A DNA stretch of 64,000 nucleotides, from NCBI RefSeq assembly GCF_014207745.1, contig NZ_JACHJB010000004.1, forward strand, positions 868,001 to 932,000, read 5' to 3'. The position numbers and the translations under genes are program-made. Below, piece after piece: positions 26,085 to 32,127 of this stretch (positions are counted from its first letter, which is position 1; each line of letters opens with the position of its first letter). The stretch comes from Nonomuraea muscovyensis. Its GTDB lineage: Bacteria > Actinomycetota > Actinomycetes > Streptosporangiales > Streptosporangiaceae. Below the pieces are notes generated by a model that did no database searches, was not told where the DNA came from, and saw nothing but the letters and a program-made list of their open reading frames with translations.

Positions 26085-26110
26085 TGTGGGTTCGAATCCC
26101 ACCGACCCCA
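26038..26110 (+). tRNA. tRNA-like gene, class I fold, anticodon UAG
   Basis: 73 nt. The acceptor GGGGTCG (26038-26044) pairs perfectly with CGACCCC (26103-26109), discriminator A 26110, no encoded CCA. T arm GTGGG-TTCGAAT-CCCAC is perfect with a canonical loop. The anticodon stem CAGTC/GGCTG (26064-26068/26076-26080, one G-U) closes the 7-base loop TTTAGGT, anticodon TAG at 26071-26073 after U33. D arm GCC/GGC (26047-26049/26060-26062) has only three pairs and a 10-base loop with GG. The variable region is 5 nt (TTAGT). UAG reads Leu codon CUA, yet bacterial tRNA-Leu has a long variable arm, so the identity is unclear. Confidence 0.8.
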
Positions 26111-26124
26111 CACACCCCATTTCC

Positions 26125-26146
26125 GCGTGACGACCTGCGGTCACGC
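26125..26146. terminator. 7-bp hairpin downstream of the tRNA
   Basis: GCGTGAC (26125-26131), 8-base loop, GTCACGC (26140-26146), starting 15 bases after the tRNA discriminator. There is no T-tract. It could end the HNH-tRNA transcript or mark the 3' processing side. Confidence 0.45.
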
Positions 26147-26229
26147 CCACGGAGGCGAGGTCTCTCCCGACCAAGGAGAGCCGCAGCTGGTGAGGCTCAG
26201 AAAAGGCGTGGGCCGGGAGACTCAGGGGA

Positions 26230-26266
26230 CGGGTCGCGCGGCGCTTCCTCTTCGCCGCGCGACCCG
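26230..26266. terminator. Strong 14-bp hairpin
   Basis: CGGGTCGCGCGGCG (26230-26243) pairs perfectly with CGCCGCGCGACCCG (26253-26266) around a 9-base pyrimidine loop. Stems this stable without a T-run are the common terminator form in high-GC actinomycetes. It separates the HNH-tRNA unit from the two-component system. Confidence 0.7.
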
Positions 26267-26468
26267 ACGTCGCGATCATGATCCGCCATCACGATCTCCC
26301 TTTACTCGCCCCCCAGCGAGCGCTCCCAATGACAAGGATGCCCAAGGCACCGTAAAGGGCGCGTAAGAGCCGATCTCCCTCTGACGAGGTCACGTAAGAC
26401 CTGGGTCGTACACCGACTTCCCCCTGAAGGCGGACAAAGCTCGGGCACCGGCTACGTATCGTGATGTT

Positions 26469-27650
26469 GTGTTCGGCAGGGTACATGAGTGGTCCAAGGG
26501 CCACGTCAAGCTGATGGACGCCCTGCGGGTGGCGCCGTTCGTCGGGCTCGTGGTGCTCACGGCCTGGCCGTACGCGGCGAACCCGGCGGCCGGGCCGCCG
26601 GGCATGCGGATCGGCCTGGCCGGCTACCTGGCGCTGTCGGCGGCCCTGCTGGCGCCGCTGCTGTGGCAGCGGCGGTGGCCGGTGGCCGCGTTCGCGGGCG
26701 TGGCGCTGGTGTGCTTCGGCCAGTGGCTGCTGGAGATCGACCTGGTGCCGGCCGATCTGGCGGTGCTGATGGCGCTCTGGTCCGTGGCGCGCACCCGCGC
26801 GTTCCCGTGGGCGCTCGCGGCGGGGCTGATCGCCGAGCTGGGAGTGTTCCTGGTCATCGTGCGCTGGGGCCAGGTGACGTTCAGCATGTTCTTCAGCGGC
26901 TCGATCTTCGTCGTGACGGTCTGGCTGACCGGCCTGTACGCCAGCACCCGCCGGCGCTACCTGGAGGGCCTGGAGGAGCGGGCCGAACGCGCCGAGCGCG
27001 AGCGCGACCAGCAGGCCAGGATGGCCGCCGCCGCCGAACGCACCCGGATCGCCAGGGAGCTGCACGACGTGGTCGCGCACAACGTCAGCGTGATCGTCGT
27101 CCAGGCCGACGGCGCGGGCTTCGCCATCGACCGCGACCCCGAGCAGGCCCGCCAGGCCGTCCGCGCCATCTCCAGGACCGGCCGGGAGGCGCTCGCCGAG
27201 ATGCGCAGGCTGGTCGGCGTGCTGCGCGAGGGCGAGGCGGACGCCACCGACTACACCCCGCAGCCGGGCCTCGCGCAACTGGAGGAGCTCGTGCGCGGCG
27301 CGGGGGTGCCGGCCCGGCTGCGGGTGTCCGGCGCGGCGTGCGAGCTGCCGGAGGGGCAGCAGCTCGTCGTCTACCGGATCGTGCAGGAGGCGCTGACCAA
27401 CGCGCTCAAGCACGGCGGGCCGGGCGTGCGCGCGCTGGTCGAGCTGGTGTACGGCGGGCCCGACCTGGTGGTGCGGGTCACCGACGACGGCCGCGGGGCC
27501 GCGGCGCCGCGCAGCCCCGACGGGCACGGGCTGATCGGGATGAGGGAGCGGGTGGCCATGTACGGCGGCGCCGTGTCGGCCGAGCCGCGGCCGGGCGGCG
27601 GGTTCGAGGTGCTGGCCCGGCTGCCGGTGCCCGTGACGAGGGCGGCGTAG
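26469..27650 (+). CDS. Two-component sensor histidine kinase (HisKA_3, NarL/DesK type)
   Basis: 393 residues. About five membrane helices occupy residues 20-160 with short loops, so the sensor probably detects membrane or envelope stimuli. The phospho-acceptor His is in 'ERTRIARELHDVVAHNVSVI' (near residue 198) and the ATPase has 'VYRIVQEALTNALKHGGPGV' (N box) and 'VTDDGRGAAAPRSPDGHGLI' (G box). The start is GTG 26469, possibly leaderless. The response regulator gene follows 31 bases later, and an ABC transporter lies just beyond. Confidence 0.93.
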   Translation: MFGRVHEWSKGHVKLMDALRVAPFVGLVVLTAWPYAANPAAGPPGMRIGLAGYLALSAALLAPLLWQRRWPVAAFAGVALVCFGQWLLEIDLVPADLAVLMALWSVARTRAFPWALAAGLIAELGVFLVIVRWGQVTFSMFFSGSIFVVTVWLTGLYASTRRRYLEGLEERAERAERERDQQARMAAAAERTRIARELHDVVAHNVSVIVVQADGAGFAIDRDPEQARQAVRAISRTGREALAEMRRLVGVLREGEADATDYTPQPGLAQLEELVRGAGVPARLRVSGAACELPEGQQLVVYRIVQEALTNALKHGGPGVRALVELVYGGPDLVVRVTDDGRGAAAPRSPDGHGLIGMRERVAMYGGAVSAEPRPGGGFEVLARLPVPVTRAA

Positions 27651-27681
27651 TGGCGGGGACGTCCGGAAGCGGAGGCGCGTG

Positions 27682-28332
27682 GTGATCCGGGTGATGCTGG
27701 TCGACGACCAGGAGTTGCTGCGGGCGGGGTTCCGGATGGTGCTGGGGGCCCAGCCCGACATCGAGGTGGTGGCCGAGGCCGGCGACGGCGAGCAGGCGCT
27801 GGAGACCCTGCGCGGCACCGAGGTGGACGTGGTCCTCATGGACGTGCGCATGCCGCGCATGGACGGCGTCGAGGCGACGGTCCGGATCCGCGGGCCCAGG
27901 GTGCTCATCCTGACCACGTTCGACCTGGACGAGTACGCCTTCGCCGCGGTCAAGGCGGGCGCGTCCGGCTTCCTGCTGAAGGACGTGCCGCCGGCCGACC
28001 TGGTCAACGCCATCAGGACCGTGCACGCGGGCGACGCCGTCGTGGCGCCGCGGACGCTGCGGCGGATGCTCGACAGGTTCGCCGCGCACCTGCCCGCCGA
28101 GAACCTGCCGGACGCGGCGGAGTTGACGCCGCGCGAGCGCGAGGTGCTGCTGATGGTGGCGCGCGGGCTGTCCAACCTGGAGATCGCAGCCGGGCTGGAG
28201 GTCGCGGAGGGCACGGTGAAGACGCATCTGGGCCGGGTGCTGGCCAAACTGGGGCTGCGGGACCGGGCTCAGGTCGTGGCGTACGCGTACGAGGCGGGGC
28301 TGATCGTGCCGTTCCATCGGCCGAACGGCTGA
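27682..28332 (+). CDS. LuxR-family (NarL-type) response regulator
   Basis: 216 residues. Receiver domain (about 1-120): acidic pair 'MLVDDQELL', phospho-acceptor Asp in 'VVLMDVRMPRMDGVEAT', Thr in 'VLILTTFDLDEYA' and Lys in 'SGFLLKDVPP'. C-terminal LuxR HTH (about 148-210): 'LTPREREVLLMVARGLSNLE' and 'AEGTVKTHLGRVLAKLGLRD'. GTG 27682 has GGAGG 6 bases upstream and is preferred over the GTG three bases earlier. It is the partner of the upstream kinase, and probably controls the MacB-like transporter that follows. Confidence 0.94.
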   Translation: MIRVMLVDDQELLRAGFRMVLGAQPDIEVVAEAGDGEQALETLRGTEVDVVLMDVRMPRMDGVEATVRIRGPRVLILTTFDLDEYAFAAVKAGASGFLLKDVPPADLVNAIRTVHAGDAVVAPRTLRRMLDRFAAHLPAENLPDAAELTPREREVLLMVARGLSNLEIAAGLEVAEGTVKTHLGRVLAKLGLRDRAQVVAYAYEAGLIVPFHRPNG

Positions 28333-28439
28333 CCCCGGGTCATCTGGCGTCCTACCCGAAGTCCCTCCTCAGGGCCCAGGGATCGGGCGAAAGCCGCCCC
28401 TAGCGTGGTTCGCGTTCCACAAGCACCCAAGGAGTGAAC

Positions 28440-29192
28440 GTGACCCTCACCGAGACGCGGCGCCATGCCCCTCCGGCCGTGGCGGCCAAGGGCCTGACCA
28501 AGGTGTACGGCCAGGGCGATGCCCGGGTCCACGCCCTGCGCGGAGTGGACGTGGCCTTCGCCACCGGCGCCTTCACCGCGATCATGGGTCCGTCGGGCTC
28601 GGGCAAGTCCACGCTGATGCACTGCCTGGCGGGGCTGGACACCGCGACGTCCGGCACCGTGCACATCGGCGACGTCGAGCTGACCGGGCTGGCCGACAAA
28701 CAGCTGACGCTGCTGCGCCGCGACCGGATCGGCTTCATCTTCCAGGCGTTCAACCTGCTGCCGACGCTCACCGCCGAGCAGAACATCCGCCTGCCGCTGG
28801 AGATCGCGGCCCGCCAGGCGGACCAGGTGCTGTTCGACCGGGTCATCGAGACGGTCGGCCTGAAGGACCGGCTCGGACACCGGCCCACCGAGCTGTCCGG
28901 TGGCCAGCAGCAGCGCGTGGCCGTGGCCAGGGCGCTCATCAGCAAGCCACAGGTGATCTTCGCGGACGAGCCGACGGGCAACCTCGACTCGCGCAGCGGC
29001 GCGGAGGTTCTGTCGTTCCTGCGCACGTCCGTGCGCGAACTCGGGCAGACGATCGTCATGGTGACGCACGACCCGATGGCGGCCGCGTACGCCGATCGGG
29101 TGGTGTTCCTGCACGACGGCGAGCTGGTGTCCGAGCTCGCCGCGCCCACCCCGCAGGGAGTGCTCGACACGCTGATGCGGCTGGAGGGCTGA
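28440..29192 (+). CDS. ABC transporter ATP-binding protein (MacB/LolD-like)
   Basis: 250 residues. Walker A 'GPSGSGKSTLMHCLAGLD' near residue 50, Q-loop 'IGFIFQAFNLLPTLTAEQN', signature 'LSGGQQQRVAVARALI', Walker B 'VIFADEPTGNLDS' and H-loop 'VMVTHDPMAAAYADRVVFLH'. These match the lipoprotein/antimicrobial-peptide transporter ATPases that work with FtsX-like permeases. GTG 28440 has AAGGAG 5 bases upstream. The permease follows one base after the stop. Confidence 0.94.
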   Translation: MTLTETRRHAPPAVAAKGLTKVYGQGDARVHALRGVDVAFATGAFTAIMGPSGSGKSTLMHCLAGLDTATSGTVHIGDVELTGLADKQLTLLRRDRIGFIFQAFNLLPTLTAEQNIRLPLEIAARQADQVLFDRVIETVGLKDRLGHRPTELSGGQQQRVAVARALISKPQVIFADEPTGNLDSRSGAEVLSFLRTSVRELGQTIVMVTHDPMAAAYADRVVFLHDGELVSELAAPTPQGVLDTLMRLEG

Positions 29193-29193
29193 G

Positions 29194-31698
29194 GTGCTGA
29201 AGACGGCTCTCGCGGGTCTGCGCGCGCACACGCTGCGGCTGCTGCTGACCTCGCTCGCGATCACGCTCGGGGTGGGCTTCATCGCGGGCACGTTCGTGCT
29301 GACCGACACCATGAAGGCGGGGTTCGGGCAGCGGGTCACGGCCGAGGCCGACAAGGTCGCCGTGGCCGTGCTGCCGAAGCCGGGCCGGCCCGGCGCCGAG
29401 CCGGCCACGCTCCCGGCGAGCCTGCTGCAACGGCTGCGCGCGCTGCCCGGCGTGACCGACGCGCAGGGCCTGACACACGGGCAGGCGCCGCTGCTGGGCA
29501 AGGACGGCAAGGCGGCCGGTGACGTGCCGACCTCGGGCGTCTCCGTCGTCCCCGGCGCGCTGAACCGCACCACGATCGTCGCCGGCACCGGCCCCGGCTC
29601 CGACGACGCGGCCGCCGTGCTCGACGAGAACACCGCCAAGGCCCAGGGGTTCCAGGTCGGCGACACCATCACCGTGCTCGACCCCGAGGGCGGCAGGCAC
29701 CCGTTCAAGCTCGTCGGCCTGTTCGACCCCGGCGTGGACCAGAAGCTGGCCTACACCGGCGCCGTCGGGTTCACCCCGGCGACGGCTCAGCGGATGACCG
29801 GCACGAAGGGCTTCCACGAGATCGACCTGGCCGGCGCGGACCCGGCCCGGCTCAAGCAGGCCGTGGCGGCCGCCGTGGGCAAGGGGGCCGAGGTGCGGAC
29901 CGGCACCGAGCTGGCCGCCCTGCTGGCCGCCCAGGCCGGGGTCGAGATCGAGGCGCTGAGCCTCGGGCTGCTGATGTTCGGCCTGGTGGCCATGATGGTG
30001 GCCACGCTGGTGATCTACAACACGTTCAACATCCTCGTCGCGCAGCGTACGAAGGAGCTGGCGCTGCTGCGCTGCGTCGGCGCGACCCGCGGGCAGGTGT
30101 TCGGTTCGATCCTCATCGAGTCGGCGGTGGTCGGGCTGCTGTCGTCCGCGCTGGGCCTGCTCACCGGTTACGGCCTCGGTGTCGTCACCATGCTGGTCCT
30201 GGAGGCGTTCGACGCGCCGCTGCCGACCGGTGCCGGGGTGACGCTGTCGCCGGCGACGATCGTCATCGGGCTGGTGCTCGGCCTGGTGGTGACCGTGGGC
30301 GCGGCCCTGCTCCCGGCGCGGACCGCCACGCGGGTCGCCCCCGTCGCGGCGCTGCGCACGCAGGCGGAGGAGCAGACGTTCCGCACCGGCGCGCCGCGGG
30401 TGCTGTTCGCCGGGTTCTTCCTGCTGGCGGGTCTGGGCACGACCGGTGTGGGCGCGCTGGTGCTCGAACCCGGGCACCAGGTGTCGCTCTTCGTCGTCAT
30501 GGGCGGCGGCGCGCTGACCTTCCTGGGCGTGCTGATCCTCGGCCCGGTGCTGGTCAGACCGCTCAGCGCGCTGGTCGGGTGGGTGCCGCGCAGGCTGTTC
30601 GGGGTGCCCGGACGGCTCGCCGTGGACAACGCCGGCCGCAACCCCAACCGGGCGGCCACCACGACGGTGGCGCTGACCATCGGCGTGACGCTGATGACGC
30701 TCATCTCGGTGGTCACCGCCTCGACCCGGGTGACGCTGGACGCGAAGCTCGACGAGCAGTTCCCCATCGACTACCTGCTGGCCGACCAGACCCGTGAGGC
30801 CGTCGTGCCCCGGACGGTCGGCGAGTCGCTGCGGCAGCGGCCGGAGCTGCGCCAGATCGTCCAGATCCGCGGGACGACGGCCACGACAGGCTCCCGGCGG
30901 GTGGAGGTGGGCGCCTTCGAGGGGCCCTTCGAGCCCGAGGTGACGGCGGGCTCGCTGCGGGGCCTCCGACCCGGCGAGGTCGCGGTGCGCGCCTCCACGG
31001 CCGAGGAACTCGGCTGGCGGGTGGGCGGCACCGTCCCGGTGAAGACCAAGCGGGCCGGCACGGTGTCGCTGGCCGTGGTGGCGCTGGTGGGCGACGACTC
31101 GCCGCTGCCGTCGCTCACCGTGGCCCCGGCGCAGTTCGACCGCTACTTCGGGGCGCTGCCCGACTCCAGCGTGCTGGTCAACGTCAGGGACGGCGTCGCC
31201 CCCGAGCAGGCGCGCAAGCTGGTGGACGCGGCCGTCGCGGCCCACCCGACGGTCAAGGTGTCGAGCTCGACCGTGGTGCGGGGCGAGTTCGACGAGGCCC
31301 TGGACATGTTGTTGATGATCGTCACCGGGCTGCTGGGGCTCGCCGTCCTCATCTCGCTGCTCGGCATCGCCAACACGCTGTCGCTGTCGGTGCACGAGCG
31401 GACCCGGGAGTCGGCGCTGCTGCGGGCGCTCGGGCTGACCCGGCCGCAACTGCGCCGGACGCTGTCGGTGGAGGCGCTGGTGCTGGGGCTGATCGGCGCG
31501 CTGATCGGCGCGGTGCTCGGCCTGGTGTTCGGCTGGGCGGCGGTGCGCGCCATGATCGACGGGGCTCGCTACGCGGTGCCCGGCGGGCAGATCGCCCTGC
31601 TGGTGGCGATGTCGGGGCTGGCGGGTGTGCTCGCCGCGGTGCTGCCGGCGCGCCGCGCGGCGCGGGCGTCCATCGTCGGCTCGCTCGCCACCGGGTGA
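29194..31698 (+). CDS. ABC transporter permease with two FtsX-like domains
   Basis: 834 residues. An N-terminal membrane helix ('RLLLTSLAITLGVGFIAGTF') is followed by an extracytoplasmic MacB_PCD-type domain (about 35-250), an FtsX core of three helices (about 255-390, with 'RTKELALLRCVGATRGQVFG'), two further central helices, a second MacB_PCD domain (about 480-690) and a second FtsX core (about 700-834, 'RTRESALLRALGLTRPQLRR'). This ten-helix duplicated layout is common in actinomycetes. It works with the preceding ATPase as a mechanotransducing or exporting system; the cargo is unknown. GTG 29194. Confidence 0.93.
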   Translation: MLKTALAGLRAHTLRLLLTSLAITLGVGFIAGTFVLTDTMKAGFGQRVTAEADKVAVAVLPKPGRPGAEPATLPASLLQRLRALPGVTDAQGLTHGQAPLLGKDGKAAGDVPTSGVSVVPGALNRTTIVAGTGPGSDDAAAVLDENTAKAQGFQVGDTITVLDPEGGRHPFKLVGLFDPGVDQKLAYTGAVGFTPATAQRMTGTKGFHEIDLAGADPARLKQAVAAAVGKGAEVRTGTELAALLAAQAGVEIEALSLGLLMFGLVAMMVATLVIYNTFNILVAQRTKELALLRCVGATRGQVFGSILIESAVVGLLSSALGLLTGYGLGVVTMLVLEAFDAPLPTGAGVTLSPATIVIGLVLGLVVTVGAALLPARTATRVAPVAALRTQAEEQTFRTGAPRVLFAGFFLLAGLGTTGVGALVLEPGHQVSLFVVMGGGALTFLGVLILGPVLVRPLSALVGWVPRRLFGVPGRLAVDNAGRNPNRAATTTVALTIGVTLMTLISVVTASTRVTLDAKLDEQFPIDYLLADQTREAVVPRTVGESLRQRPELRQIVQIRGTTATTGSRRVEVGAFEGPFEPEVTAGSLRGLRPGEVAVRASTAEELGWRVGGTVPVKTKRAGTVSLAVVALVGDDSPLPSLTVAPAQFDRYFGALPDSSVLVNVRDGVAPEQARKLVDAAVAAHPTVKVSSSTVVRGEFDEALDMLLMIVTGLLGLAVLISLLGIANTLSLSVHERTRESALLRALGLTRPQLRRTLSVEALVLGLIGALIGAVLGLVFGWAAVRAMIDGARYAVPGGQIALLVAMSGLAGVLAAVLPARRAARASIVGSLATG

Positions 31699-31782
31699 CG
31701 CACCCAGGTGCGGGCCGGTCCGCGCGCCCGGACGCCGCCGGGTCGCCCCGGCTGTGCGTGACACCTGAGCCGTGGCCGGGGT

Positions 31783-31822
31783 GGGGCGCCCCCGGCCTGC
31801 GAGCCCTGACCGGGGGCGCCCC
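31783..31822. terminator. Bidirectional terminator hairpin
   Basis: GGGGCGCCCCCGG (31783-31795) pairs perfectly with CCGGGGGCGCCCC (31810-31822) around a 14-base loop, between the convergent ABC permease (+) and immunity gene (-). No T-tract; the position and 13-bp stem support termination in both directions. Confidence 0.7.
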
Positions 31823-31857
31823 GGGAGAAGCGTACGGGCAATCCCGCCCCCGTGGTG

Positions 31858-32127
31858 TCAGCGGGGGGTCCGACCGGGCCACAACTCGGCGACGGTTTCC
31901 GGGTCGAGGAGGGGGCGGCACACGACCTCGCCCGTGACCTTGTCGATCACGATGCACCCGCCGCCCACAGTGCTCGGCAGGGTGGCCGGGTCGTCGGGCT
32001 CGGGCTCGCGGACCCAGGCCACGTACCCCTGGTGGAACTGGTGCAGCCCCACGGTCACCGGGTCGTCCACCGGCCGCATGCCGTTGTAGTACTCCTCCGC
32101 CACCGCCCTGGCCTGTTCGAGGTTCAC
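31858..32127 (-). CDS. Imm35/YrhB-like immunity protein
   Basis: 89 residues. The pattern 'NLEQARAVAEEYYNGMRPVD', 'GYVAWVREPEPDDP', 'LPSTVGGGCIVIDKVTGEVV' fits the small Imm35/YrhB family: an N-terminal helix, a central strand with Trp and a G-x-x-x-I-V-D-x-x-T-G hairpin. GTG 32127 overlaps the toxin stop by four bases (GTGA), a coupling typical of toxin-immunity pairs. It should bind and inhibit the papain-fold toxin encoded just upstream. Family assignment rests on pattern, without a search. Confidence 0.65.
   Translation of the reverse strand: MNLEQARAVAEEYYNGMRPVDDPVTVGLHQFHQGYVAWVREPEPDDPATLPSTVGGGCIVIDKVTGEVVCRPLLDPETVAELWPGRTPR

Larger units (their letters stand above)
26111..26468 (+). 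other. Intergenic region of 358 bases after the tRNA
   Basis: No convincing gene; a 79-codon frame at 26127-26366 lacks coding character. It contains a 7-bp hairpin (26125-26146), a 14-bp hairpin (26230-26266), and near its end TACGTA (26453-26458) with CGGACA 16 bases upstream, a plausible promoter placing transcription start at or next to the kinase GTG at 26469. Confidence 0.6.

Noticed and set aside
25500..26150. Integrated element with attachment sites at the tRNA
   Set aside because: I saw no integrase, no second copy of the tRNA 3' end and no phage genes nearby, so a larger element is not supported.
26127..26366. 79-codon plus-strand frame in the post-tRNA gap
   Set aside because: It spans two hairpins, lacks a ribosome site and resembles no protein; treated as non-coding.
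29056..31764. Minus-strand open frame of 902 codons
   Set aside because: Antisense shadow of the FtsX-like permease; Arg/Gln/His/Gly-rich without domains.
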